Source: Mesorhizobium caraganae (GTDB taxonomy: Bacteria; Pseudomonadota; Alphaproteobacteria; Rhizobiales; Rhizobiaceae). From it: 64,000 nt of DNA. The DNA is taken from the NCBI RefSeq assembly GCF_016836705.1, contig NZ_JAFCGY010000001.1, positions 744,001 through 808,000 of the forward strand, read 5' to 3'. A program made the translations under genes and the position numbers. Shown one piece after another: positions 25,484 to 34,318 of the stretch. Below the pieces are notes generated by a model. That model worked only from the letters and a program-made list of their open reading frames with translations. It made no database searches and had not been told where the DNA came from. How positions within the stretch are numbered: the first letter of the stretch is position 1; each line of letters begins with the position of its first letter.

Positions 25484-26143
25484 TCAGCCGCCATTGGCGG
25501 CCAGCACGATCGCCGCGCGTAGTTCCTCGAGACCTTCACCCTTTTCCGATGACGTGGCGAGCACGAACGGAAACGCCGCCGGCCGCTTCTTGATCTTCAG
25601 CAGCGTCTCTTCGATCAGCCGCGGCACGCCCGCCGCCTTGATCTTGTCGGTCTTGGTCAGCACGATCTGGTAGGACACCGCCGCCTTGTCGAGCAGCGAC
25701 AGCACTTCGTCGTCCTTGGCCTTGATGCCGTGGCGGGCATCGATCAGCACATAGACTCGCTTCAGCGTCACGCGGCCCTTGAGATAGTCGAAGACCAGCT
25801 TGGTCCAGTCGTCGACCTTTTCCTTCGGCGCGCTGGCATAGCCGTAGCCCGGCATGTCGACCAGCGCCATCGGCGGCAGGTCGGTGCCTTCGCCGGAAAA
25901 CCCGCCCGGCACGAAATAGTTGAGCTCCTGCGTGCGCCCCGGCGTGTTGGAGGTGCGCGCCAGCCCGTTATGGCCGACCAGCGCATTGATCAGCGACGAC
26001 TTGCCGACATTGGAGCGGCCGGCAAAGGCGATTTCCGGCGGCCCTTCCGGCGGCAGGAATTTCATCGCCGGCACGCCGCGGATGAATATCCACCCTTTGG
26101 TGAACAACTCGACGCCGATAACCGTATTGCCCAACGCGTTCAA
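25484..26143 (-). CDS. engB: ribosome biogenesis GTPase EngB (YihA/YsxC)
   Basis: Essential GTPase for 50S assembly. G1 [17 protein letters not shown]2 Thr in [15 protein letters not shown]3 DMPGYGYA, G4 TKTDKI, G5 TSSEKGEG. The family N-terminus ([15 protein letters not shown]) is present. There is no suitable ATG. I place the start at TTG 26143, which overlaps the stop of the upstream acetyltransferase gene as TTGA and has GGAGG at 7 nt; this gives 219 residues, the normal length. The GTG/ATG-type start at 26227 would overlap the neighbour by 88 nt. Confidence 0.93.
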   Translation of the reverse strand: MNALGNTVIGVELFTKGWIFIRGVPAMKFLPPEGPPEIAFAGRSNVGKSSLINALVGHNGLARTSNTPGRTQELNYFVPGGFSGEGTDLPPMALVDMPGYGYASAPKEKVDDWTKLVFDYLKGRVTLKRVYVLIDARHGIKAKDDEVLSLLDKAAVSYQIVLTKTDKIKAAGVPRLIEETLLKIKKRPAAFPFVLATSSEKGEGLEELRAAIVLAANGG

Positions 26144-26778
26144 ACCGCTGCCTCCAGCCTGGAAATATCGGCGCCCCTGATGGCATTGAGGTTGCGGCCG
26201 ATCTTGTCCACCGGCCAGTTCCACCACGCCACCGAAAGCAATCGCCGCACCGTCCTGTCGTCGAAGCGCATCTTCACCACCTTTGCCGCATTGCCGGCGA
26301 CGATCGCATAGGCCGGCACGTCATGCGTCACCACCGATTTCGCCGCCACGATGGCGCCGTGGCCGATCGACACGCCGGGCATGATCACCGCATCCATGCC
26401 GATCCATACATCATTGCCGACCATCGTGTCGCCGCGCACTTCCTGCGACCACGTTTTCGGATCGAAGCCGTGTTCCCAGCCATGGCCGAAAATGTTGAAC
26501 GGATAGGTCGAGAAGCCGGACATCGCATGGTTGGCGCCGTTCATGATGAAACGCGCCCCTTCGGCGATGGCGCAGAACTTGCCGATGATGAGCTTGTCGC
26601 CGATGAACGGATAGTGATGCAGAACGCACCGCTCGACGAATTTGTCCGGCCCGTCCGGATCGTCATAATAGGTGAAGTCACCGATCTCGATATTCGGTGC
26701 CGTGACCAGCGGCTTCAGGAAGCCGACCCGGGTGTGCATCGGGATCGGGTGCTTGATGTCTGGGTTGGGTCCGTCCAT
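26140..26778 (-). CDS. CatB/Vat-type hexapeptide-repeat acetyltransferase
   Basis: 212 residues. A left-handed beta-helix runs from about [12 protein letters not shown] through [35 protein letters not shown]. The xenobiotic acetyltransferase family catalytic His is in [14 protein letters not shown]. Members acetylate chloramphenicol or streptogramins, but most chromosomal copies have unknown substrates, so resistance should not be assumed. It is inserted between yidC and engB and is translationally coupled to engB by a TTGA overlap. Confidence 0.88.
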   Translation of the reverse strand: MDGPNPDIKHPIPMHTRVGFLKPLVTAPNIEIGDFTYYDDPDGPDKFVERCVLHHYPFIGDKLIIGKFCAIAEGARFIMNGANHAMSGFSTYPFNIFGHGWEHGFDPKTWSQEVRGDTMVGNDVWIGMDAVIMPGVSIGHGAIVAAKSVVTHDVPAYAIVAGNAAKVVKMRFDDRTVRRLLSVAWWNWPVDKIGRNLNAIRGADISRLEAAV

Positions 26779-27028
26779 GGCGAGGTCCGTTGAGAAGTGG
26801 CAGCCGGGCGCAGGCGCAATCCGCGTGCGCCGTTCAAAATAGCGTGATCCGCCCTATAGCACCAATCGTCCGATGAGCGAGCCCTGCAGAGCTGCGACGG
26901 TCACTTCGTGCCGCAGCAGATCACGATCGGATCGGACATGGAGCGGTCGAAACCGGCACCCTGATAGACCTGGACGTTGGCGGCCCCGGGCGGCAGCAGG
27001 AAGCTTCCCCCTATGCTCCGTTGAACAA
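26779..27028. other. gap with a possible gene remnant on the minus strand
   Basis: About 250 nt without a clear gene. On the minus strand, one frame from about 27010 to a stop at 26901-26903 reads GSFLLPPGAANVQVYQGAG and then DRSMSDPIVICCGTK, which looks protein-like, but it has no start codon after the yidC terminator. It may be the decayed 3' end of a lost gene. Confidence 0.3.
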
Positions 27029-27058
27029 AAGCCCCGGGCAGTGAACTGGCCGGGGCTT
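27029..27058 (-). terminator. terminator of the rpmH-rnpA-yidC operon
   Basis: AAGCCCCGG (27029-27037) pairs with CCGGGGCTT (27050-27058). Read on the minus strand the hairpin is followed by TTTTGTT. It is about 25 nt past the yidC stop. Confidence 0.85.
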
Positions 27059-27081
27059 CTTGAGTGGCATAAGGGTGCCTT

Positions 27082-28896
27082 CTATTCCGCGGGCGATGGT
27101 TTCTTTCGAAACAGCGCCGCCAGATTGTCCCACAACTCGATCTTGGCGCCCTGGCGCTTCATGATCACGCCCTGCTGCAGGATCGACAGCGTGTTGTTCC
27201 AGGCCCAGTAAATGACGAGGCCGGCCGGGAAGCTGCCCATCATGAAGGTGAAGATCACCGGCATCCAGGTGAAGATCTGCGCCTGCGTCGGGTCCGGCGG
27301 CGTCGGGTTCATGCGCATCTGCAGGAACATGGTGATACCCATGACCACCGCCCAGGCGCCCATATGCGGCAGGAATGCAGGCGGCGCGAAGGGCAGCAGG
27401 CCGAACAGGTTAAAGATCGAGGTTGGATCGGGCGCGGCCAGATCCTGGATCCAGCCGAAGAACGGCGCGTGCCGCATCTCGATGGTGATGTAGAGCACCT
27501 TGTAGAGCGAGAAGAACACCGGGATCTGCAGCGCCACCGGCCAGCAGCCGGCGAGCGGATTGATCTTCTCGGTCTTGTACAGCTCCATCATCGCCTGTTG
27601 CTGCTTCATCTTGTCGTCCGCGTATTTCTCGCGGATCTCGAGCATCTTGGGCTGCACCTTCTTCATGTTCGCCATCGACGCGTAGGATTTGTTGGCGAGC
27701 GGGAAGAAGATGGTTTTCACGACGACGGTGGTGGCCAGGATGGCCAGGCCGAAATTGCCGAAGAATTTGTAGAGCGTGTCGATCAGGTAGAACATCGGCT
27801 TGGTGATCCAGATGAACCATCCCCAATCGATCAGCCGGTCGAACAGCCTGATGTGGCGGTCCTGGGCGTAGGCGTTGATCTTGTTGACTTCCTTGGCGCC
27901 GGCAAAGATCTCGGTCTCCACCGTCGCCGACTGACCAGCGGCAATGGTGATCGGGTCGGTGAGGAAGTCCGACTGGTAGCGCGGGCGGCCATTGTCGTAA
28001 TAGGCATAGTGCGGCTGGAACGGCTGCTTCTCGGTCGGCACCAGGGTGACCGCCCAGTATTTGTCGGTGATGCCAAGCCAGCCATCGGTCGACTTGCTTG
28101 GGGTGTAGAGCTTGTTCTTCTCGATGTCGGCGTATTTGTGCTCCTGCAGGCCTTCCGTGCCGGTGACGCCGATCAGGCCTTCATGCAGCACATAGGAGCT
28201 GGCAACGGCCGGCTTGTCGAAACGGATAACGCGGCCGTAATTCGACAGCGTAACGGGAGCCGAGCCCGAATTCTGCACCGCGTCGGAAACGGTGAACATG
28301 TAGTCGCCATCGACCGAGATCGTGCGCTTGAAAGTCAGGCCCTTGTCGTTGGTGAAGGTCAGCGTCACCGGCGTCGCCGGCGTCAGCGTCGCATTGCCGT
28401 CGACGCTCCAGACGGTTTCCGGACCTGGCACCGCGCCGGTCGTGTCGCTGCCGACAAAGCCGATCTCGGCATAGTAGCCGGTGGGCAGCGCCTGCGGGTT
28501 GAGCAACTGGATCTGCGGCGAGGTCTTGTCGACCGTCTCGGTGTAGTGCTTGAGCTTGAGGTCGTCGAGGCGGCCGCCGGTCAGGTTGATCGAGCCCGAC
28601 AGGCTTGGCGTGTCGATCTTGACGCGGGCAGTCTTGGCCACTTCCTGCGCACGGCCTTCCGGCGTCGTGACGTAGGTGCCGGGCGCGTTCGGAATGGCGC
28701 CGGGCGCCGCGGGCGCCGTCGTGCCGCCGGGATTTGCGGCCTCGGCCGCCTCCTTCTGCTCCGCCGCCCGCTGCTCTTCGATGCGCGTGGCTTCGGCTTG
28801 CCGCTCGCTGCGCGGCAGCACATAGAAATATTGCCACAGCCCAAGGATCAGCACCGACAAGACGATGGTGATGTAGAAGTTCCGGTTGTTTTCCAT
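27082..28896 (-). CDS. yidC: membrane protein insertase YidC
   Basis: 604 residues, the Gram-negative form. An N-terminal membrane helix (about 5-25, FYITIVLSVLILGLWQYFYV) is followed by a linker rich in Glu/Ala and the large periplasmic P1 domain (about 70-360). The conserved insertase core with five TM segments (about 370-585) includes PLANKSYASMANMKKVQPKM and GCWPVALQIPVFFSLYKVLY. The C-terminus is basic. Inserts proteins alone or with SecYEG. Part of rpmH-rnpA-yidC, with a 14-nt gap to rnpA. Confidence 0.97.
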   Translation of the reverse strand: MENNRNFYITIVLSVLILGLWQYFYVLPRSERQAEATRIEEQRAAEQKEAAEAANPGGTTAPAAPGAIPNAPGTYVTTPEGRAQEVAKTARVKIDTPSLSGSINLTGGRLDDLKLKHYTETVDKTSPQIQLLNPQALPTGYYAEIGFVGSDTTGAVPGPETVWSVDGNATLTPATPVTLTFTNDKGLTFKRTISVDGDYMFTVSDAVQNSGSAPVTLSNYGRVIRFDKPAVASSYVLHEGLIGVTGTEGLQEHKYADIEKNKLYTPSKSTDGWLGITDKYWAVTLVPTEKQPFQPHYAYYDNGRPRYQSDFLTDPITIAAGQSATVETEIFAGAKEVNKINAYAQDRHIRLFDRLIDWGWFIWITKPMFYLIDTLYKFFGNFGLAILATTVVVKTIFFPLANKSYASMANMKKVQPKMLEIREKYADDKMKQQQAMMELYKTEKINPLAGCWPVALQIPVFFSLYKVLYITIEMRHAPFFGWIQDLAAPDPTSIFNLFGLLPFAPPAFLPHMGAWAVVMGITMFLQMRMNPTPPDPTQAQIFTWMPVIFTFMMGSFPAGLVIYWAWNNTLSILQQGVIMKRQGAKIELWDNLAALFRKKPSPAE

Positions 28897-28910
28897 CGAA
28901 AGCCCTTGGC

Positions 28911-29264
28911 CTATCGTGTTCCGCTGAGACGGCGGGAGAGCTCGGCCTTCAACTGGCCGAACGGAATGGTAAGCACGTCTTCACGCCCGACGATGACATA
29001 GTCATTGCCGGGCGCCATGTCACTTGCGGCATGGGTGCGCACGGCTTCTTTCAGTCGCCGCCTGATGCGGTTGCGCACGACTGCATTGCCGACTTTCTTG
29101 GTGACGGTGAAGCCGACGCGCGGCGACAGACCGTCATTGCGGTCGAGAACTTCAACGAGAAAAAGCCGCCCGCGCCGCTTTTCACCGCGGCGGACGGCCA
29201 GGAATTCCGCACGTTTCAGAAGCCGCTTGGGGTTTGGTCCCACTGGCTTGCCGGTTGTGGGCAA
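28911..29264 (-). CDS. rnpA: ribonuclease P protein component
   Basis: Protein subunit of RNase P, which trims tRNA 5' leaders. The conserved RNR motif is seen in [17 protein letters not shown], with [11 protein letters not shown] near the N-terminus and [12 protein letters not shown] in the middle. No ATG fits; I chose TTG at 29264 ([17 protein letters not shown], 117 aa), 16 nt after the rpmH stop. The longer reading from 29360 overlaps rpmH by 80 nt and adds an Ala-rich segment foreign to the family. Confidence 0.93.
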   Translation of the reverse strand: MPTTGKPVGPNPKRLLKRAEFLAVRRGEKRRGRLFLVEVLDRNDGLSPRVGFTVTKKVGNAVVRNRIRRRLKEAVRTHAASDMAPGNDYVIVGREDVLTIPFGQLKAELSRRLSGTR

Positions 29265-29280
29265 CGATCTCGTCTTCCGT

Positions 29281-29415
29281 TCAGGCGCTGAGCCGCTTGC
29301 GGCCGCGGTTGCGGCGAGCTGCGACGACGCCGCGACCACCCTTGGTGGCCATGCGAGCACGAAAACCGTGCCGGCGCTTGCGGACGAGTTTGGACGGTTG
29401 GTAGGTACGCTTCAT
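29281..29415 (-). CDS. rpmH: 50S ribosomal protein L34
   Basis: 44 residues: [20 protein letters not shown], a short [13 protein letters not shown] part and a basic ending GRKRLSA. Exact family length and pattern. First gene of rpmH-rnpA-yidC. A consensus sigma70-type promoter lies upstream at 29536-29564. Unlike in many bacteria, dnaA is not adjacent. Confidence 0.98.
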   Translation of the reverse strand: MKRTYQPSKLVRKRRHGFRARMATKGGRGVVAARRNRGRKRLSA

Positions 29416-29535
29416 TTGTTTTAATACCGCGGGGTGCGGCCCTTCTTGATTCTGTCACTGTGTAACAGGAGCTTTGCCGGGCCGGTATTGGCGCGATCGA
29501 AACCGCGCCGGGACGAATGGCCCGAGCGTGAGCGG

Positions 29536-29564
29536 CTTATAGAAAGAAGGGTTTTGGGAGTCAA
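29536..29564 (-). promoter_or_regulatory. sigma70-type promoter of rpmH
   Basis: On the minus strand TTGACT (29564-29559), a 17-nt spacer and TATAAG (29541-29536), about 120 nt before rpmH. The match and the spacing are near ideal for a highly expressed gene. Confidence 0.75.
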
Positions 29565-29580
29565 TCCGGCGCGAACTATG

Positions 29581-29638
29581 AGTTCGTCGCAGTGCGAACG
29601 ACCAGTTCGTCGCGGTGAGAACGACCAGTTCGAGGCGG
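29581..29638. repeat. 23-bp tandem repeat upstream of the rpmH promoter
   Basis: Two units at 29581-29603 and 29604-29626 differ at only two positions, and a partial third unit runs to 29638. Each unit holds GTTC...GAAC arms about 18 nt apart (GTTCGTCGC, then GTGCGAAC or GTGAGAAC), and the joins read GAACGACCAGTTC, itself a palindrome. It lies 17 nt upstream of the rpmH -35 box, in the gap to the divergent kinase gene. Confidence 0.75.
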
Positions 29639-29737
29639 TTTTATTGCTGGTACCATCGTCCAACCAAGGATGAAATTGGCAAAAAAGCCGCAATCGCCTA
29701 ATCTCAACCGATCAAGCGTTTGTGAAGACAGGCCTTA

Positions 29738-31255
29738 ATGAGCGAACTTGCCTCAGCGGATGAAGGGACCGGCCCGGTGAAAGCCGACACCAGCCCGGCG
29801 TCCGTTCGCCCGGCTCCGAGCCGTTCGGTGCCATTGGCGCGCGGCCTGTCGACCAAGCTGCTCTTGCTCACCATCGTCTTCGTGCTCCTGGCCGAAGTCC
29901 TCATTTTCCTGCCCTGGATCGCCAGCTACCGCCTGGCCTGGCTGAAGGAGAGGCTCAGCACCGCCGCCGCCGTGTCGATCGTCCTGGTGCAGGGCGAGCC
30001 CAATTCGCTCTCCCGCGCCGCCCAGAACGACGTGCTGATGGCGATCGGCGCCAAGGCGATCGCGGTGCGCGACGGCGGCGTCTCGCGCCTCCTGGTGGTG
30101 GCCGAAATGCCGCCGCAGGTCGACGAGCACATCGACATCGCCAATGTCGGCATGATCAAGGGCATTACCGGGGCGCTCGACACGCTGTTCTTCGGCGGCA
30201 AGCGTATGCTGAGGGTCTTTGGCCCGGTCGGAGAAAGCGACAAGGAATTCGAGCTGATCATGCCCGACTATTCCTTGCGCAACGCCATGCTGCGCTATTC
30301 GCGCAATGTCGCTTTCGTCTCGCTGCTGATCTCGCTGTTCACCGCCATGCTGGTCTATGCCGCGATCGACCTGATCATGATCGGCCCGATCCGCACCATG
30401 ACGCGTTCGATGCTGTCCTTCTCCGAGGCGCCCGACGATCCCGGGCGCATCATCCACCCGGCCGCTCGCGCCGATGAGATCGGCGTTGCCGAACGCGAAC
30501 TGTCGCAGATGCAGGAGCGGCTGCAAAAGATGCTGTCGGAGCAGAAGCATCTTGCCGATCTCGGCCTCGCCGTCTCCAAGATCAACCACGACATGCGCAA
30601 CATCCTGGCCTCGGCGCAGCTGATGTCGGATCGCTTGCGCCTGGTCAAGGACCCGACCGTGCAGGCCTTCGCGCCAAAGCTGTTGCGCGCGCTCGACCGC
30701 GCCGTGTCCTATTCCGAAGGCGTGCTGGCCTATGGCCGCACCCAGGAGCCGGCACCCTCGCGCCGCCGTTTGCGGCTGCGCCAGCTGGTCGACGACGTCC
30801 ACGGCCTGCTCGACATCGAGGACGGCATCGAATTCGTCAACGCCGTCGAGCTCGCTTTCGAGGTCGATGCCGATTCCGACCAGCTGTTTCGCGTGCTCAC
30901 CAATCTCTGCCGCAACGCGGTGCAGGCGATGGCAGCCGACTCGGAGAGCGCGCTGGTGCGCCGGCTCGCCGTGTCGGCCGAGCGCATGGGCAGCGTCAGC
31001 CGCATCATCGTCACCGACACCGGCCCCGGCCTGCCGCCCAAGGCGCGCGAAAACCTGTTCGCGGCGTTTCGCGGCTCGGCCCGCAGCGGCGGTACCGGCC
31101 TTGGCCTGGCCATCGCCCACGAACTGATCCGCGCCCATGGCGGCACGGTGGAGCTGGTCGAATCGATCGGCGGCCGCACCACCTTCGCCGTCACCATCCC
31201 CGACCAGCCCGTCCGCCTCGACCAAGCCCGCAACGGCCTGCGCCGCCCCGCCTGA
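29738..31255 (+). CDS. orphan sensor histidine kinase with HAMP linker
   Basis: 505 residues. TM1 about 38-63, a periplasmic domain of about 125 residues, TM2 about 190-215 followed by HAMP, then the H-box KINHDMRN with the phospho-acceptor H284. N-box NLCRNAVQAM, G1 DTGPGLPPKA, G2 GGTGLGLAIAHEL. The HDMRN variant of HE(L/M)RT is found in rhizobial kinases. No response regulator gene is adjacent. ATG at 29738 is in the family range; the first 35 residues are Pro/Ser-rich. Confidence 0.9.
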   Translation: MSELASADEGTGPVKADTSPASVRPAPSRSVPLARGLSTKLLLLTIVFVLLAEVLIFLPWIASYRLAWLKERLSTAAAVSIVLVQGEPNSLSRAAQNDVLMAIGAKAIAVRDGGVSRLLVVAEMPPQVDEHIDIANVGMIKGITGALDTLFFGGKRMLRVFGPVGESDKEFELIMPDYSLRNAMLRYSRNVAFVSLLISLFTAMLVYAAIDLIMIGPIRTMTRSMLSFSEAPDDPGRIIHPAARADEIGVAERELSQMQERLQKMLSEQKHLADLGLAVSKINHDMRNILASAQLMSDRLRLVKDPTVQAFAPKLLRALDRAVSYSEGVLAYGRTQEPAPSRRRLRLRQLVDDVHGLLDIEDGIEFVNAVELAFEVDADSDQLFRVLTNLCRNAVQAMAADSESALVRRLAVSAERMGSVSRIIVTDTGPGLPPKARENLFAAFRGSARSGGTGLGLAIAHELIRAHGGTVELVESIGGRTTFAVTIPDQPVRLDQARNGLRRPA

Positions 31256-31449
31256 GGTGTGTCGATATTCAGCTGAGGCCGGCCTGCGCCGAATCTCGTC
31301 GCACCTTGATCTGCACCGTCGAAAGCGCCTGCGACAAAACTTTTGCCGGATCGGCTTGCTTTTCGGAAATTCAGTCGTTAGGGAACACGTCTCGTCGCGG
31401 CCGGTCGCCAGGACCGGATCGCGGGGCTATGCAAAGCATGGCCTGTTGC

Positions 31450-31526
31450 GCGCCCGTAGCTCAGCTGGATAGAGCACCAGACTACGAATCTGGGGGTCAG
31501 GAGTTCGAATCTCTTCGGGCGCGCCA
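31450..31526 (+). tRNA. tRNA-Arg (anticodon ACG)
   Basis: 77 nt folding as a complete cloverleaf: acceptor GCGCCCG/CGGGCGC with discriminator G and encoded CCA, D-arm GCTC...GAGC, anticodon stem CCAGA/TCTGG around CTACGAA (anticodon ACG at the centre), and T-loop TTCGAAT. It reads CGU/CGC/CGA codons after A34-to-inosine editing. It is the last core feature before a 15-kb stretch of accessory-looking genes. Confidence 0.97.
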
Positions 31527-31607
31527 TTTGACTCTAAATTGTCCTGATTTGCGAACGCCATAGACCGCCGTTTCCCGTCATCGAGCGTGCCGGCGGTCTC
31601 AGCACGA

Positions 31608-32792
31608 CTAGCCGCCTTGCCTGGATGGAACCACCATCGGCTGTGGGAGGCGGCTGATCCGATGGTATGTCCAAAGGAGGAAAGGGCAAAGGAGGAGTGC
31701 GGCAGCGCCGAAATCGAGCGCGCCCGTCGCGGTGCCGGCCCAGGTTGCAAGTTTGCCGCCAATCGCCGGCCCCGCCAGCATGCCGGCATAGTAGACAGTG
31801 TAGAACACCCCCATCCCGATCGATCGAGTCCTCTGATCGAGCAGCCGCGCGGGCAAGCTCATAGTCGCGCCGGCAGGCAGGCCGCATACGACCCCCATGG
31901 CAATGATGAGGGGCAGCACTGGTCCGCTTCGCGACAGAACGAGCATCAGGAGTGCAAAGCCGATACAGCCCAGGGCGAGAACCGCGCCGCCGCGCTTGGT
32001 GCGATCGGTCAGGAAGCCACCCAGGGGGACCGAAAGGGTGGCCAGCCAAAGCACGATGCTGATCGTCGATCCCGCCGCAGAGTTGGACCAGCCGCGCTCA
32101 ACGAACATCGACGGACCGAAGCTGAAAACCATTGCGAAGCCGACATTGTAGAGGCACCAGATCAGGCCGGCGGCAATGAGGGCATAGGTTGTCCCTGCCG
32201 AAATGCCGGAGCGTTCGATTCCGCCGGCGGGCCGCACCTCCGGCGAACGATAGACGAAGGTCATCAGGCCGATGCTGGCGATGACGAGCAGCGAAACGGC
32301 AACGCCCACGGCGGTCATCCCGAACGTCGTTCCGATTGCCGGCAGCAGCACCAGAGCGATGGCGATGCCTGCTGGCCACGAGTTGATGTAGATAGCCATG
32401 GCGGTTGCGATTTCCCGGCCGGTAAACCAGTCGGCGACCATCTTGGTCATCAGGACGTTCAGGAGGACACCGCCAGTGCCACCGATCAGCCGGCCGCCGA
32501 CCTGCAGGTTCCAGGATGTCGACGTCGTCATCAGCATTTCACCCGCCAGCATCATCAGGAGGCCGGCGAGAACAGTTGCCTTGTCGCCATAGCGCCGGCC
32601 GATGGTCGCGCCGGGCAGGGCCAACGCCACTCCCGGCGCAAGATAGAGACCGATCAGAACGCCGATGTCGGCCAGGCTCGCACCGAGGCTGTCGCTGACC
32701 AGAGGCGCGACGGCGCCGACGCTCTGGAACTGAAACGCCATTGCGGTGCGGGCGACAAACAGGACAGCAAGGATCGTCCAGCGACTGCGCAC
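31608..32792 (-). CDS. MFS transporter (NimT/CynX-like)
   Basis: 394 residues with 12 membrane segments. The N-terminus is FVARTAMAFQFQSVGAVAPL. Loop 2-3 has GATIGRRYGDK, a diverged MFS motif A, and GGRLIGGTGGVLLNVL resembles motif C. The second half starts near ISAGTTYALIAAGLIW. 23 nt downstream of the FAD oxidase gene on the same strand, so it probably exports or imports that enzyme's substrate or product; controlled by the divergent LysR gene. Confidence 0.87.
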   Translation of the reverse strand: MRSRWTILAVLFVARTAMAFQFQSVGAVAPLVSDSLGASLADIGVLIGLYLAPGVALALPGATIGRRYGDKATVLAGLLMMLAGEMLMTTSTSWNLQVGGRLIGGTGGVLLNVLMTKMVADWFTGREIATAMAIYINSWPAGIAIALVLLPAIGTTFGMTAVGVAVSLLVIASIGLMTFVYRSPEVRPAGGIERSGISAGTTYALIAAGLIWCLYNVGFAMVFSFGPSMFVERGWSNSAAGSTISIVLWLATLSVPLGGFLTDRTKRGGAVLALGCIGFALLMLVLSRSGPVLPLIIAMGVVCGLPAGATMSLPARLLDQRTRSIGMGVFYTVYYAGMLAGPAIGGKLATWAGTATGALDFGAAALLLCPFLLWTYHRISRLPQPMVVPSRQGG

Positions 32793-32815
32793 GGTTCCCC
32801 CACGGATATTGCCAA

Positions 32816-34210
32816 CTATTCAGGCCTGATATTCTGGTTCAATCGGAAGAAATTGGTCGGGTCGTATTGCTTCTTGATGGCGGCGAGGCGCGCATAATTG
32901 GCGCCGTAGGCATCACGCACGCGCTCGTCACCCTCGTCACCGAGATTGTTGGCATAGACGCCGCCGGTTGAGAATGGTCTGACCGCATTCCATAGGTCGC
33001 GCGCCCAGCGGATATTTGCGTCGTCATCTGCCGGATCGTCCCAGATGGCGATCGGGAAGCAGTCAAGCGCCGCATCGCGGTTGGCATAGGGCGAGTGCGA
33101 TGCGGGCACGCGAGCGATGGCGCCGCCGACCTGCTGGAAAACCAGCAGCGAGGAGCGATTGGGAGCCCTCGCGTAAGTGTCGAGCAGCGCCCCGATCGCA
33201 CCATCGCTGATCTCGCGCAGGAACTGCGCTTTCCAGTAATAGCGTCGCCCGCGTGGAAAGAGGCTGTCGCCCGCCGATTGGATCTGAAGATAAGGAATGG
33301 CTTGAAGGCGACTGTCGATGGGGGATCCGAATTTCATCAGCGGCGCAATGACAGGTCCGCCAGTTTCGGGTGACCCGACATAGCAAGCCGAGATGCTGAA
33401 GGCTCGGTCGCCCGATGGCAGCGTTACGAGCGCGGCATCGACGCTGACCTCGTCCGGGGCGTCGCGGGAGAATTTGTCGTAAAACCGCATAGCCTGGCGC
33501 GCATGATTGTAATCGTGAAGAACCGAGCCCACGAGAAGCGCCGGGCCGAGCGGGTGCAGCCGGTATTCGAACGCCGTCACGATGCCGAAATTGCCGCCGC
33601 CACCTCGCAAGGCCCAGAACAGGTCGGGATGCTCGCTGGCGCTTGTCCGCAACAGCCGTCCCTCGGCGGTGACGATTTCAGCCGCGATCAAATTATCGCA
33701 GCTCAGTCCGTGCTTTCGCCCGAGCTTGCCGAAGCCACCACCCAGCGTCAGGCCGGCAATACCGGTGTCGCCGTTCACGCCCATGGTTGTTGCGAGGCCG
33801 TGGGCCTGCGTGGCTGCGTCGAACTCGCCGAGGGTCAGACCGGCTTCGGCCCTGGCAATGCGACGCTCAGGATCGACTTCGATCTTCTTCATGCGGGATA
33901 GGTCGATCACCACCCCATCGTCGCAGACGGACAGACCGGCGACGTTATGGCCGCCGCTGCGAACTGCCACGAGACAGCCTTGTGAACTGGCATAGGTCAC
34001 GGCATGGACGACGTCATCAGGGTCAGCGCAAAAGACAATTGCAGCAGGGTGTTTGTCGATCGCCCCGTTCCAGACCCTGCGCGCCTGGTCGTAGGTAGCG
34101 TCCGTCGGCAACACCAGTTCGCCCCGTAAGCCTCGCCGTAGCTGTTCAATCGCCGCACTCGGAGAATGAGATCGGCCCAATAGCGCCTCGGTCTGTCGTG
34201 GAATCTCCAT
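32816..34210 (-). CDS. berberine-bridge-type FAD-dependent oxidoreductase
   Basis: 464 residues from ATG 34210 (GAGGG upstream; a TTG at 34258 is an alternative). The VAO/PCMH FAD domain has PDDVVHAVTYASSQG and VRSGGHNVAGLSV with the His normally bound covalently to FAD. TLGGGFGKLGRKHGLSCDNL is the second FAD block. The C-terminal BBE domain ends RLAAIKKQYDPTNFFRLNQN, typical for the family. The Cys used for a second covalent bond in plant BBEs is not at the usual place (TTMGVNGDTG). Substrates are usually sugars, alkaloids or phenolics; unknown here. Confidence 0.92.
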   Translation of the reverse strand: MEIPRQTEALLGRSHSPSAAIEQLRRGLRGELVLPTDATYDQARRVWNGAIDKHPAAIVFCADPDDVVHAVTYASSQGCLVAVRSGGHNVAGLSVCDDGVVIDLSRMKKIEVDPERRIARAEAGLTLGEFDAATQAHGLATTMGVNGDTGIAGLTLGGGFGKLGRKHGLSCDNLIAAEIVTAEGRLLRTSASEHPDLFWALRGGGGNFGIVTAFEYRLHPLGPALLVGSVLHDYNHARQAMRFYDKFSRDAPDEVSVDAALVTLPSGDRAFSISACYVGSPETGGPVIAPLMKFGSPIDSRLQAIPYLQIQSAGDSLFPRGRRYYWKAQFLREISDGAIGALLDTYARAPNRSSLLVFQQVGGAIARVPASHSPYANRDAALDCFPIAIWDDPADDDANIRWARDLWNAVRPFSTGGVYANNLGDEGDERVRDAYGANYARLAAIKKQYDPTNFFRLNQNIRPE

Positions 34211-34318
34211 CGAAATCGCCCTCGGTTCTGGCAGGACTATGGTCTCACAGAGACGCAACCCTCTGCAAAAGCGAAATTCTTAGCTGCTAGATGAGCAGAA
34301 TTCATCTACACTGCCGGC

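Noticed and set aside
26140..26778. Chloramphenicol resistance gene
   Set aside because: The fold fits CatB/Vat enzymes, but chromosomal copies often have other substrates; the sequence alone does not support a resistance claim.
29593..29631. LexA-type SOS box (GTTC-N7-GTTC) in the repeat
   Set aside because: The GTTC/GAAC spacings in the repeat are 5 or about 10 nt and inverted, not the direct 7-nt spaced form of alphaproteobacterial LexA sites.
29581..29638. Possible CRISPR-like repeat array
   Set aside because: The 23-bp units are directly abutting with no spacers and there are no cas genes; it is a simple tandem repeat.
31500..31526. Island attachment site at the tRNA-Arg 3' end
   Set aside because: I found no second copy of the tRNA end and no integrase gene, so I report only an accessory-type region and no att site.
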